A stretch of DNA of 64,000 nucleotides, from positions 62,001 through 126,000 of the forward strand of contig NZ_MKIM01000026.1 in the NCBI RefSeq assembly GCF_001939045.1. Reading direction: 5' to 3'. This DNA comes from Rhizobium oryziradicis (GTDB lineage: Bacteria > Pseudomonadota > Alphaproteobacteria > Rhizobiales > Rhizobiaceae). The notes beneath the pieces are model-generated. The model saw only the letters and a list, made by a program, of their open reading frames with translations, had not been told where the DNA came from and made no database searches. Every line of letters starts with the position of its first letter. Position 1 is the first letter of the stretch. Shown one piece after another: positions 17,595 to 26,565 of this stretch. A program made the translations under genes and the position numbers.

Positions 17595-19226
17595 ATGGCG
17601 AATAGCGAGAATAAACCCGTCATCTCGATTGAAAGCTACGCGCTGGATTACGACACCCCGAACGGGCCTTATCACGCCCTGAAAGATATCAATCTTTCGA
17701 TTTCCCGTGGCGAAATCCTGGGGCTTGTTGGGGAAAGCGGCTCTGGAAAAACCTCGCTTGCCTGGTCCATCATGCGCTATCTGGCAAAGAATGCGCGCGA
17801 GCCTTCAGGTCGCATTCTGCTGGGCAGCGACAACTTGCTTGAAATGTCGGAGCGGCAGATGGAAGCCATTCGTGGCCGCCGCATCAGCATGGTCTTTCAA
17901 GATCCGAGCACATCGCTCAACCCCACCCTTTCTCTGGGCACGCAACTTTCGGAAGTGCTTGTGCGGCACGGAGGCCTGACGCGACAGCAGGCTTGGAAAG
18001 AAGGCGAGGCGAGGCTTGCTCATGTCGGTTTAAAAACCCCATCACAGATGATGAACCGCATGCCGCATGAAGTCTCTGGCGGCGAAAAGCAGCGTGTTGT
18101 TATCGCCTCTGCCTTCGCTTGCAATCCGGAATGTATCATTTTCGACGAGCCGACGACCGCACTCGATGTGATTACCTCCCGCCAAATCCTCGATTTGTTC
18201 ATGGAGCTTCAAGCACAGACAGGCGTTGCCTCGCTCTATATCTCCCATGATCTGGCACTGGTTGCGCGCACTGCAAGCAGGGTGGCCGTTATCAAACGCG
18301 GCGATATTGTCGAACACGGAACGGTCAAAGAGATTTTCACCAATCCGCAGCAAGCCTACACGCGTGAACTGATTGCTGCCGTCCCTGATCCGGCCAGACG
18401 TCTGGTCAAGGATGACGTTGTCACCACTGAAAAGCCGTTGGTGAAAGTCGAGAATGTCAGTGTGCACTTTGGTCGCAAATCGTTTCTCGGCGCTCTGACC
18501 GGCAGGAAAGCCCATCGCGTTACCGGCAACAACGCCGTTAGCCTGAGCGTCAGCCCCGGAGAAATTCTTGGCATTGTCGGAGAATCCGGTTCGGGCAAGT
18601 CCACGCTTGCCAAGGCGATGACCGGTCTCAACCGTTTTGAAGGCAAGATCATCTTCGATGGGCGCGAGATCAGGCATCTTGGCGATATGGATAACGCCTA
18701 TCGAAAGGATGTGCAGATCATCTTCCAGCATCCGGACGCCTCGCTCAATCCGCGCCAGAAGATTTCTGAAATACTCTCCCGGCCCATAAAATTGTTCGGC
18801 GATTCAGCCAATCTCGATCAACAGATTGGCGATATGTTGGAGCAGGTGCGGCTGCCGCGCACCCACGCAAACCGCTATCCACATCAACTGTCAGGCGGCG
18901 AGAAACAGCGTGTGGCAATTGCCCGCGCCTTCGCCTCCAAACCGAAACTGGTTATCTGCGACGAGATCACGTCGGCACTCGACGTGTCGGTGCAGGCATC
19001 CGTGGTGGAGTTGTTGCTGGAGCTGCAAAAGGCAAGTGGCACAGCCTACCTGTTCATCACCCACGATCTCAATCTCATCCGCCAGATCGCCCACCGCATT
19101 GCCATCATGTACCGTGGCGATCTGGTTGAGATCGTCAAAGCAGACGAGATCGATAGCGATAAGCGGGCCGAATACACCCGCAAACTGATCGCAGCCGTGC
19201 CCCGTGCTGCCGCGCAATACAATTGA
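17595..19226 (+). CDS. Fused dual ABC ATPase (DppD-DppF type)
   Basis: A 543-residue protein with two nucleotide-binding domains in tandem. Domain 1 has Walker A GESGSGKTS (~48-56), signature VSGGEKQR (~159-166) and Walker B IIFDEPTTALD. Domain 2 has GESGSGKST (~326-334), LSGGEKQR (~436-443) and LVICDEITSALDVS. The second Walker B ends DEIT rather than the usual DEPT/DEAT, which keeps the catalytic glutamate. Fusion of the D and F ATPases is common in alphaproteobacterial peptide importers. It energises the permease pair at 15821-17585. Confidence 0.93.
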   Translation: MANSENKPVISIESYALDYDTPNGPYHALKDINLSISRGEILGLVGESGSGKTSLAWSIMRYLAKNAREPSGRILLGSDNLLEMSERQMEAIRGRRISMVFQDPSTSLNPTLSLGTQLSEVLVRHGGLTRQQAWKEGEARLAHVGLKTPSQMMNRMPHEVSGGEKQRVVIASAFACNPECIIFDEPTTALDVITSRQILDLFMELQAQTGVASLYISHDLALVARTASRVAVIKRGDIVEHGTVKEIFTNPQQAYTRELIAAVPDPARRLVKDDVVTTEKPLVKVENVSVHFGRKSFLGALTGRKAHRVTGNNAVSLSVSPGEILGIVGESGSGKSTLAKAMTGLNRFEGKIIFDGREIRHLGDMDNAYRKDVQIIFQHPDASLNPRQKISEILSRPIKLFGDSANLDQQIGDMLEQVRLPRTHANRYPHQLSGGEKQRVAIARAFASKPKLVICDEITSALDVSVQASVVELLLELQKASGTAYLFITHDLNLIRQIAHRIAIMYRGDLVEIVKADEIDSDKRAEYTRKLIAAVPRAAAQYN

Positions 19227-19248
19227 TTATATTTTAAGGAGCATGATA

Positions 19249-20472
19249 ATGGACCCGAAATCCCTCGTGGAACGGATCGACGAAAAGGCTTGCCTCGATT
19301 TCCTCTCCCAGATGGTTCAACACAAAAGCCACTCGGAAACCGAAGGCGAGAAGGATCTTGCCCGCTGGATGGCCAAGGAGCTTGAGAAAATCGGTGTCGC
19401 AGCCGAGCTTCAGCCCTTTGAGGATGGTCGGCGTTTCAACACGATTGGTCGCCTGAAAGGGCAGGGTGGTGGCAAGAACCTTCTGTTCAACGGCCATCTG
19501 GATACAAACCCGGTGACGGAAGGATGGACAGTCGATCCTTACGCAGGTCTGGTCGATGAGAAGTTCATCTACGGTATCGGCGTGTCCAACATGAAAGCCG
19601 GGGATGCTGCCTATTTCTGTGCAGTCAAGACGCTTTTGGAGGCCGGGGTCAAGCTCAAGGGCGATGTGATCCTGACCTTCGTTGTCGGCGAGCTGCAGGG
19701 TGGCATTGGAACGCTTGCCGCGATCAAGAGCGGCATTACGGCAGACTATTTCATCAACAGCGAACCGAGTGATCTCGTGGCGGTAACGATGCATGCGGCA
19801 GCGCTCAGCTACGTCATCGAATTGACGGGTGACACGCGCCATCTCTCAAAACGCGAAGAATCCGTCGATGCGATTGCCGCCGCCTGCGACATCATCCCAC
19901 GCATCAACGCGATGACCTTCAGTGGGGCCAAAAGCGATGTGCACCGCTCGATCAACCGTGGCCATGTTGGCGTTGTCCACGGCGCACTGGGTCGTGACCT
20001 CGAAGAATGGCGGCCCCCGCAGGTCTCGGATTTTGTGCGCTTAAAGGGCTCATGCCGTTATGCACCCGGACAAACACAGGAAGGCGTGCTTGAAGATTTG
20101 GAGAGAGAGTTGCGGGCGCTTGAAACGCGTTTCCCCGGCCTGAAGGCAAAACTTGTTCCTGAGCTTATCGAGGGGCGCCCCTTGATGCCACCTTTCGAAG
20201 TCTCTCCAGAATCGCGCATCGTAAAATCGATCAACGCCGCCTATGAAGCGGTGCGCGGCGAAAAGCAGCCGACGGGCGCAATCACGCCCACACGCTTTTA
20301 TGGCACGGATGCCGGTCATCTTTATCACGAACTCGGCATGGAAGGCATCGTCTGTGGGCCGGGCGGGCGTTACAATACAATGCCTGACGAGCGGGTCGAT
20401 ATCATCGACTTCCTCGACATGATCAGAGTGTATATGTTGACGATCCTGGATATCTGTGAAGTGGCAGAGTAA
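19249..20472 (+). CDS. M20-family homologue with altered metal-binding motifs
   Basis: A 407-residue protein of ArgE/DapE fold. The ATG at 19249 has AAGGA eight bases upstream. The first motif is normal (NGHLDTNP), but the bridging-aspartate motif reads GVSNMKAG (Asn for Asp), the Glu-Glu pair reads VVGELQGG (one Glu followed by Leu), and the late motif reads GGRYNTMPDE, with no histidine where the upstream paralogue at 12881 has one. The dimerisation-domain glutamate (INSEPSDL) is kept. The protein may therefore bind one metal, use other chemistry, or act as a binding subunit. It closes the ABC operon, 22 bp after the ATPase. Confidence 0.8.
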   Translation: MDPKSLVERIDEKACLDFLSQMVQHKSHSETEGEKDLARWMAKELEKIGVAAELQPFEDGRRFNTIGRLKGQGGGKNLLFNGHLDTNPVTEGWTVDPYAGLVDEKFIYGIGVSNMKAGDAAYFCAVKTLLEAGVKLKGDVILTFVVGELQGGIGTLAAIKSGITADYFINSEPSDLVAVTMHAAALSYVIELTGDTRHLSKREESVDAIAAACDIIPRINAMTFSGAKSDVHRSINRGHVGVVHGALGRDLEEWRPPQVSDFVRLKGSCRYAPGQTQEGVLEDLERELRALETRFPGLKAKLVPELIEGRPLMPPFEVSPESRIVKSINAAYEAVRGEKQPTGAITPTRFYGTDAGHLYHELGMEGIVCGPGGRYNTMPDERVDIIDFLDMIRVYMLTILDICEVAE

Positions 20473-20680
20473 TCGCTGAAGAAGCGGGACCGTTTGTTGT
20501 TATGGGGACTTGTCGTCGGCGCTGAACTCTCAAGGGTGAGAGGTTCAGCAGACCCAAGACGAGTCCTCCTCCATACGACCGTGCGCAAGCTGTGCATCCC
20601 TCATATGTCGACCAAAACGGGTGAATAGGAACATATTGCGAGTGAGAAAGGACGCCACCCCTCCAAGGAGGGCCAATGGG

Positions 20681-21250
20681 TGGGGTGTCGCAAATTTTCG
20701 GAGTGATTACAAAAATGGTCATCGCTGGACACAGTTATTCTGCAAGGGCGACGAATTGTTGAAACGGTGATCTTGCTCGATCATGTTGTTGCGATATTTG
20801 GCTTGGAGAACTTCAATCAGCCAGAACCAACCATGCAACAACAGCAGGATATTCATGTTTTGTAGCCCTGCCAAATTCGCTCCACTCTCGTCGATCACGA
20901 CCTTGTCCGGCCAGCCATTGTTCTCGACTGCCCGTGCGAAGAAATCTGTCGCGGCAGCCTCGTCACGATGCTCAGACAGCATGAAATCAAGGGTTTTGCC
21001 GCAACCATCAACGGCGCAATAAAAATACATCCACTGGCCTTTTACCTTGATGTAAGTCTCATCCATTCGCCAGGGGCCGCTGGGTTTGGATTTCCGGCGT
21101 TTCGCTTGCGGAGCAAGCTGCGGCGAATATTTCACGACCCATCTGGCAAGCGTCGCGTGGTCGAGATGGACACCACGTTCGGCCATGATTTCCTCAAGAC
21201 CTGACCGGTGAATGGAAAATACCATTGGCAACGCTCGCAGCGCTCACCAT
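20681..21250 (-). mobile_element. IS6-family transposase fragment (different from the other IS6 copies)
   Basis: A minus-strand frame at 20719-21231 encodes the middle of an IS6-type transposase: EEIMAERGVHLDHATLARWV, GPWRMDETYIKVKGQWMYF with the first catalytic Asp, and VVIDESGANLAGL with the second. It keeps an asparagine-rich stretch after the second Asp and then loses similarity before the C-terminal end. The N-terminal ~50 residues are missing. An inner end-like GTGTCGCAAATTTTCG occurs at 20686-20701. The 208 bp between the M20 gene and this element hold no recognisable gene. Confidence 0.7.
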
Positions 21251-21349
21251 TCTCGCAGCTTTTTGCAGGGTTTGGCGCGGGACGTGACCGCCAATCCTGG
21301 AGAGGTGGTCACGCAGTGAGCCGCTGGCATGTAAACTAGAGTGGATTGG

Positions 21350-21778
21350 TCACTTTGCGAAAAGGCTAGCTATGTTCGCAAATGCCTTCAACTCTACGGC
21401 ATTGCCGCTTGGGTCTTTGAAGAACATAGTGGCCTGCTCGCCCGGTTCACCCTTGAAGCGAATATAGGGCTTGATGACGAAATCAACGCCTGCGTTGGTG
21501 AGCTTTTCAGCAGCGGCATTCCATTCGTCCATCGACAAGACGACACCGAAGTGACGGACTGGCACACCATGACCATCGACGGCATTTGTAGCGGCTTCGC
21601 CCGTTTCCGCTGGCACCAAATGGGCCACAACCTGATGGCCGTAAAAATTGAAATCGATCCAGTCTGGTGAGCTACGACCTTCCGAACATCCAAGGAGACC
21701 ACCGTAGAACCCGCGCGCTGCTTCAAGATCGTTGACGGGGAAAGCCAGATGGAAGGGGCAAAGAGGGGCAGTGGTCAT
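21350..21778 (-). CDS. VOC-family (glyoxalase-like) protein
   Basis: A 142-residue single-domain vicinal-oxygen-chelate protein. [24 protein letters not shown] at the start (residues 8-31, in parts) gives the first metal-ligand histidine of the fold, and [16 protein letters not shown] near the end gives the glutamate ligand. AAGGAGAACG precedes the ATG. Members include glyoxalases, fosfomycin-type resistance enzymes and dioxygenases; nothing here picks one. It is divergent from the LysR gene at 21885, which may control it. Confidence 0.85.
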   Translation of the reverse strand: MTTAPLCPFHLAFPVNDLEAARGFYGGLLGCSEGRSSPDWIDFNFYGHQVVAHLVPAETGEAATNAVDGHGVPVRHFGVVLSMDEWNAAAEKLTNAGVDFVIKPYIRFKGEPGEQATMFFKDPSGNAVELKAFANIASLFAK

Positions 21779-21884
21779 TCACGTTCTCCTTAGGTTTTTT
21801 TTGTGATCTATTGATTTTAGACAAAAAGAAAAATTATTAAAAACTGTATATTATTAGGCTGAGCAACAGGAATTTTTATGAGTC

Positions 21885-22742
21885 ATGATTTCGGAATTGA
21901 AAACTCTCGTAGCGGTATCGAGGTTCGGGACGTTCTCGGCGGCCGGTGATCGCATAGGCCTCACCCAAGCTGCGGTTAGCGGTCAGATCAAGCGTTTAGA
22001 AGATCACATCGGCGTCGCCCTGTTCGCGCGCACCGGCAGGTCGGCTGTCATGAATGCCGAAGGTTTGCGGGTGCTGGAGCAGGCCAAAGCAATTATATCC
22101 ATGTTCGAAGCGCTGACACGTGCAGGTGAAGGCGATCTCGTCGGTTCCCTTAAAATTGGCACTATCGCTTCGGTTCAGTCGACCCTGCTCGCACGAGCAC
22201 TCGTATCTTTCCGATCCCGTTTCGCTAGGCATCATCTGCATATTGCGCCAGGGATATCGCTCAATCTTTTTGACCAAGTCGACGCAGGCGAGCTTGATCT
22301 CGCGGTGGTCATCAAGCCATCTCACGGCGTGCCGAAAGAGCTGTCATGGACACCGCTGGTTCAAGAGCCTTACGAGTTGGCCATACGGGCCGAGCTTGAT
22401 TCCAGGGACTGGATGTCCATCCTCCGACAACAACCCTTTATCCGCTATGAACGAACGTCTTTCGGCGGCCGACAGGTCGACCGATTTTTAAAATCCCAGT
22501 CTTTGGCCGTGCAGGACTCAATGGAGCTTGACGATTTGCAGGCAATTTTGGCTCTTGTCGGGAAGGGTCTGGGAGTGGCGATTTTACCGATCACCGAATC
22601 CAATATGCCATTGCCGCTTGGCGTACAGACAATTCCCTTGGGTGATCACAGACTGATCCGCGAAATCGGCATTGTGAGCAAAATGCAGACTGATGAAGCG
22701 ATTAACACGCTTAAACTTTGCCTGGTTGAAGCATGTCGATAA
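21885..22742 (+). CDS. LysR-family transcriptional regulator
   Basis: A 285-residue regulator with an N-terminal helix-turn-helix (FSAAGDRIGLTQAAVSGQIKRLE, residues ~18-40 in parts) and a periplasmic-binding-like effector domain (VGSLKIGTIASVQS, GELDLAVVIKPSHG, LGVAILPI). It faces away from the VOC gene across a very AT-rich 106-bp gap, which suggests control of that gene. The 3' end meets a recombination point: an IS5-family fragment begins ~50 bp later in the other direction. The C-terminus looks complete. Confidence 0.88.
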   Translation: MISELKTLVAVSRFGTFSAAGDRIGLTQAAVSGQIKRLEDHIGVALFARTGRSAVMNAEGLRVLEQAKAIISMFEALTRAGEGDLVGSLKIGTIASVQSTLLARALVSFRSRFARHHLHIAPGISLNLFDQVDAGELDLAVVIKPSHGVPKELSWTPLVQEPYELAIRAELDSRDWMSILRQQPFIRYERTSFGGRQVDRFLKSQSLAVQDSMELDDLQAILALVGKGLGVAILPITESNMPLPLGVQTIPLGDHRLIREIGIVSKMQTDEAINTLKLCLVEACR

Positions 22743-22780
22743 GCCGACCATTTGAAAATGGCCCTTTCCGAGTCGGCTTG
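22742..22780 (+). terminator. Hairpin after the LysR gene
   Basis: AAGCCGAC at 22742-22749 pairs perfectly with GTCGGCTT at 22773-22780, with an inner CCATTT/AAATGG pairing. No T-tract follows, so termination strength is doubtful. The right arm borders the IS5 fragment. Confidence 0.35.
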
Positions 22781-22791
22781 ATAAGTGGCAG

Positions 22792-23040
22792 TGCAGAAAC
22801 CGCGTCGAGAAGACGATCCCAGACGCCTGCGTTACGCCAGCGGGAGAACCGATTGTAAAGCGTCGTGCGAGGACCATAACGCTCCGGCACATCGCGCCAC
22901 CAGGACGAACCAGTCCTGAAACGCCATAGGATGCCGTTGATCACCCGGCGGTCGTTGACACGTTTAATTCCACGGCTGTTGTTCGGTAAAAGAGGTGCAA
23001 TGATAGCCCATTCTTCGTCGCTCAATTCGTGACGGCGCAT
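22792..23040 (-). mobile_element. IS5-family transposase, N-terminal fragment
   Basis: From an ATG at 23040 about 83 residues match the first part of an IS5-type orfA (MRRHELSDEEWAIIAPLLP, GILWRFRTGSSWWRDVPERYG, LYNRFSRWRNAGVWDRLLDAVSA in parts). After position 22792 the reading frame runs into the LysR terminator and homology stops. GGAGATTGCC lies before the start. The catalytic part and the right end are gone, so the element is immobile. Confidence 0.78.
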
Positions 23041-23422
23041 GGCAATCTCCTTTCATGGACATGGAATCACACACCGTCAATTGGATGAACCCCATTTATG
23101 GGGACGCTGCCGAGAATGAAAAGTGAGGCCGCCCTCCAGAGATGGCACCGTTGAGGCGCGGCTTTGATCCGCGAAAAGGGTTGATGCTTCGTTCGCATAC
23201 ACTGGCAATGTCTTCTTCAACGTGAAATGCAGGTCACGTTCAGCCTTTAAGCTAGGGCCTATACACCTAAGGGCGGTATTGGCAGCAATGAAAGTTACAT
23301 CCGCGTCGATGCGCGCGATCATGGTATTGATCGTGTTCCCGCCGCCGTCGATACAAACACCAGCAGTCTTCGGCGTCCGGGCACTCACGCCGAGTGGTGG
23401 AGTTGGCTTCAGTTTCATGCCT
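23041..23422. other. 382-bp stretch with no recognised gene
   Basis: The minus strand keeps an open frame here (23077-23457, its start overlapping the fabF end) with phrases such as KTAGVCIDGGGNTINTMIARID and LHFTLKKTLPVYANEASTLF, but I do not recognise a family and there is no clear ribosome site. It may be the decayed remainder of a gene or IS inner part deleted when the IS5 fragment arrived. Treat as unassigned. Confidence 0.35.
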
Positions 23423-24691
23423 TCAGGCGTCCCAACGCCGGAATATTGCACTGGCATTCACACCGCCGAACCCGAAGCCATTGGTGATTGCAAACTCCAT
23501 GGGGTGTGGTCTTGCTTTGTTGGCGACGAAATCAATGCCACTGCCAGCGGGATCGGGAGCATTCAGGTTCAGGGTAGGGGGCGCGACCTGATCCCGCAGC
23601 GCGAGGATCGTGAAAATCGCTTCGAGACCGCCGGCTGCACCGAGAAGGTGGCCCGTCGCGGACTTCGTGCCGCTCACCGCTATCCCTGACTTCGTCCCGA
23701 ACACGGACTTGATCGCTTCGATTTCACCACGATCCCCTAGCTGGGTTGATGTCGCGTGTGCGTTGAGATGCTGAATCCGGGAAGGAGCAATACCGGCTTG
23801 TCTGATCGCGATCTGCATGGCTCTTGCGGCCCCCGATCCATCTTCCGGGCCAGATGTGACATGATGGGCATCTGCCGTGGTGCCATAGCCGACCAGTTCC
23901 GCCAGCGGTGTCGCGCCACGCGCCAAGGCATGGCTGAGTGCTTCGATGACCAGAAGGCCTGCACCTTCTCCCATGACGAAACCGTTGCGCATCATGTCGA
24001 ACGGTCGGGAGGCAAGGGCAGGCGTATCGTTGAACCCGGTTGATAGTGCCCGCGCCGCAGCAAAGCCGCCGAGGCTGACGATGTTCATGCAAGCTTCCGT
24101 TCCGCCGCAAACGGCGATGTCGACTTCGTTCGCCCGGATCATGCGGGCCGCGTCACCGATGGCCTGGACCCCCGCCGCGCAGGCGGTCACCGGCGCGCCG
24201 AGCGGGCCCTTCAGCCCGTGGCGGATGGACACCTGACCCGCTGCAAGGTTGACGAGGAAGGACGGAATGGTGAATGGAGACAAGCGCCGGGGGCCTTTCT
24301 GGTCAACAGTGCGAACCGCATCTGTAATGGCCGGAAATCCGCCCACTCCAGACGCAATGATCGTTGCCGTTCGAATGCGATCCTCTTCAGAGGTCGGTTT
24401 CCACTTGGCCTGCGCAAGTGCTTCATCCGCTGCCGCCATGGCAAACAAGATGAAACGGTCTATTTTACGCTGATCCTTTGGCGGCACGAATTTGTCGGGA
24501 TCGAAGCCAGCTTCGGTATCGTCTTCCAGCGAGGGGACAACGCCTCCGACTTTTGCGGGGAGATCGTTAACGACGTCGTCGGGCAGACGACGAAGGCCGG
24601 ATTGACCGGCGAGAAGGCGACTCCAGGAACTCTCGACGCTGGTGCCGAGCGGACTGACGGCACCCATTCCCGTGATAACAATGCGACGCAT
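23423..24691 (-). CDS. fabF: Beta-ketoacyl-ACP synthase II (FabF-type KAS)
   Basis: A 422-residue condensing enzyme that elongates acyl-ACP with malonyl-ACP. The thiolase-fold active site is complete: Cys171 in VTACAAG, His312 in LNAHATST, Lys343 and His348 in GTKSATGHLLGA. The C-terminal NGFGFGGVNAS loop is normal. It is a lone KAS with no ACP, FabD or FabG nearby. It follows a TetR regulator on the same strand with a 76-bp gap, and that regulator is divergent from an RND pump. Either a housekeeping-type spare copy or an inducible resistant KAS is possible. Confidence 0.93.
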   Translation of the reverse strand: MRRIVITGMGAVSPLGTSVESSWSRLLAGQSGLRRLPDDVVNDLPAKVGGVVPSLEDDTEAGFDPDKFVPPKDQRKIDRFILFAMAAADEALAQAKWKPTSEEDRIRTATIIASGVGGFPAITDAVRTVDQKGPRRLSPFTIPSFLVNLAAGQVSIRHGLKGPLGAPVTACAAGVQAIGDAARMIRANEVDIAVCGGTEACMNIVSLGGFAAARALSTGFNDTPALASRPFDMMRNGFVMGEGAGLLVIEALSHALARGATPLAELVGYGTTADAHHVTSGPEDGSGAARAMQIAIRQAGIAPSRIQHLNAHATSTQLGDRGEIEAIKSVFGTKSGIAVSGTKSATGHLLGAAGGLEAIFTILALRDQVAPPTLNLNAPDPAGSGIDFVANKARPHPMEFAITNGFGFGGVNASAIFRRWDA

Positions 24692-24767
24692 GACAACTCC
24701 ATCGCCGGGATTCGCGGTCGCGCGTCTGCCGGGCGTTCAAGACGTGAAAAGGAAAAGCAGGAGGCCG

Positions 24768-25358
24768 CTACGCGACAGTTTCCGCGGATGCCAGGCTTCT
24801 GGCTTGCGTAGCAGCCGCTTCCAAGAGACCGGCGGCAAGTGTCTCATCCGTTGCGATACGCGACAGTGTTACCGCTCCAACCATGAGGGCGAGCATGACC
24901 TGCGCTTTTTGCACCTTGGCCTCTCGGCTATCCGAGGCCGGCAGGAGCTCTTCCAGGACCTGCAGATGAGCCTTGATCCCGTCCTCAAACGGCTTGCGCA
25001 CATCCTCGCTTTGGCGCGCAGCATCGGAGCCGAGCGCCACTAGGGGGCATCCATCGCCCGTTTCGCCGCGATGGCCGGCCGAAAGATAGAGGTCAATAAC
25101 ACCTTGGATCGGGTCAGCACTGGAGGCAGCGACAGATGACCATCGGCGCGTCGCGCTCTCCATGGCGCGGCGTGACGCCAATGCCGCAAGATCATCTTTC
25201 GAGTCAAACTGCTTGTAGAAGCCGCCTTGTGTGAGGCCTGCTCCTTTCATCAAGTCCTTTAGGCCGATCCCATCGAAGCCATGCTCGCGAAAGAGCCGAC
25301 TTGCTACATTGATGACTGTCTCCCGATTGGCTTCGGCCTGGGCACGGCTCACTCTCAT
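24768..25358 (-). CDS. TetR/AcrR-family regulator of the adjacent RND pump
   Basis: A 196-residue repressor. The ATG at 25358 is preferred to 25370 because GGAGACC lies just upstream of it. The TetR DNA-binding domain is clear (VINVASRLFREHGFDGIGL, MKGAGLTQGGFYKQF), and the ligand domain has the GETGDGCPLVALGSDAAR pattern of YxaF/LmrA-type repressors, as in the TetR at 4342. It is divergent from the membrane-fusion gene at 25456, with a dyad in the gap, so repression of the pump and autoregulation are likely. FabF lies downstream on the same strand. Confidence 0.9.
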   Translation of the reverse strand: MRVSRAQAEANRETVINVASRLFREHGFDGIGLKDLMKGAGLTQGGFYKQFDSKDDLAALASRRAMESATRRWSSVAASSADPIQGVIDLYLSAGHRGETGDGCPLVALGSDAARQSEDVRKPFEDGIKAHLQVLEELLPASDSREAKVQKAQVMLALMVGAVTLSRIATDETLAAGLLEAAATQARSLASAETVA

Positions 25359-25371
25359 GACGGTCTCCATT

Positions 25372-25391
25372 TAGATTTATATTGACATCTA
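25372..25391. promoter_or_regulatory. Candidate operator TAGAT-N10-ATCTA between TetR and the RND operon
   Basis: Inverted five-base arms flank the start-proximal part of the divergent intergenic region; another ATCTATAA copy occurs at about 25416. TTGACA at 25382-25387 and TATAAT at 25390-25395 also lie here and suggest promoter elements within the same 60 bp. Binding is inferred. Confidence 0.4.
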
Positions 25392-25455
25392 TAATGCTTT
25401 TAGAGTTAGAGTGCAATCTATAAATAGAAATGCTCCCGTCAAGAAGGTTGGTGAC

Positions 25456-26565
25456 ATGAAACGAAAATTACTGCTCGCGACAGTCGCGCTAGCGGCCCTT
25501 GCCGGCGTTGCAGCTGCCATTATTTTCCTCCCTCCGGCATCTCGTGAAGCCGTTGCTGCGGACCCTCGTACCTTGCCGCCGCTCGTGAGCCTGGCCGTGG
25601 TCACCACCCCCGAAGCAGCCAGCAGAACGTTCACCGGGACTGTAGCAGCCAGGGTGCAGAGCGATCTCGGGTTCCGGGTCCCCGGTAAAATCGTTGCGCG
25701 ACTCGTCAGTGTCGGTGAGCAGGTGAAGGCCGGTCAGCCTTTGCTGCGCATCGACAACAATGACCTCAGCCTGTCCCTCACCGCCAAACGCAACGCCGTC
25801 ACTGCCGCGCAGGCAACCTTTGTTCAGGCGCAGGCGGATGAAAAGCGTTTTGCAGTTCTCGTCAGATCCAATGCGGCTTCCACCCAGCAGTACGAGAGGG
25901 CGAAGGCTGGTCTTGATACCGCTGCGGCGCAACTGTCTGCGGCCAAGGCAGATGCGACAGTGGCCGAAAACGAAGTGACCTATGCCGTGCTGGTGGCCGA
26001 TGCGGATGGCACGATCGTCGAGACCCTTGCAGAACCCGGTCAGGTGGTGTCCGCGGGACAGCCGGTCATACGGCTTGCGAAGGCCGGTCCGCGCGAGGCA
26101 CTGGTTTGGATGCCCGAGAACATGAGGCCTGCCATTGGCACGCTAGCGCGCGCCAGGATCTATGGCCAGAGCGGACAGGAAACGGCGGTCCTGCGGCAGA
26201 TTTCCGATGCTGCTGACCAGCAGACACGCACCTATGAGACGCGTTGGGTCCTGCAGGGGGTTGCCGCTGCCGCATCTTTGGGCGCTACGGTGACAATCAG
26301 CGTCGAAAACAGCACCCATGCACACTATGCCGAGGTTCCGCTCGGGGCGATACTCGACGATGGGACCCGGACGGGTGTCTGGGTTTTCAACGACAAGACC
26401 TCCACGGTTCATTTCCGCCCGGTCGGGGTTGAACGGATCGGTGAGGAGACGGCCTTTGTTACGGATGTCAGATCTGGTGAAACGGTGGTGGCTCTTGGAG
26501 CCCATCTGCTTCAGGACGGTGCGAGTGTACGCACCGCGGTCGAAAAGGCGGAGGTCGCAAACTGA
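25456..26565 (+). CDS. RND efflux periplasmic adaptor (membrane fusion protein)
   Basis: A 369-residue HlyD/AcrA-type adaptor. The start at 25456 (KRKLLLATVALAAL) gives an N-terminal hydrophobic export segment. VQSDLGFRVPGKIVARLVSVGEQVKAGQPL in parts (residues ~60-90) is the first lipoyl half-motif; an alpha-hairpin rich in Ala/Gln follows, then VLVADADGTIVETLAEPGQVV, the second half. It bridges the pump and an outer-membrane channel, which is not encoded here and must be shared. The stop overlaps the pump start by one base. Confidence 0.92.
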   Translation: MKRKLLLATVALAALAGVAAAIIFLPPASREAVAADPRTLPPLVSLAVVTTPEAASRTFTGTVAARVQSDLGFRVPGKIVARLVSVGEQVKAGQPLLRIDNNDLSLSLTAKRNAVTAAQATFVQAQADEKRFAVLVRSNAASTQQYERAKAGLDTAAAQLSAAKADATVAENEVTYAVLVADADGTIVETLAEPGQVVSAGQPVIRLAKAGPREALVWMPENMRPAIGTLARARIYGQSGQETAVLRQISDAADQQTRTYETRWVLQGVAAAASLGATVTISVENSTHAHYAEVPLGAILDDGTRTGVWVFNDKTSTVHFRPVGVERIGEETAFVTDVRSGETVVALGAHLLQDGASVRTAVEKAEVAN

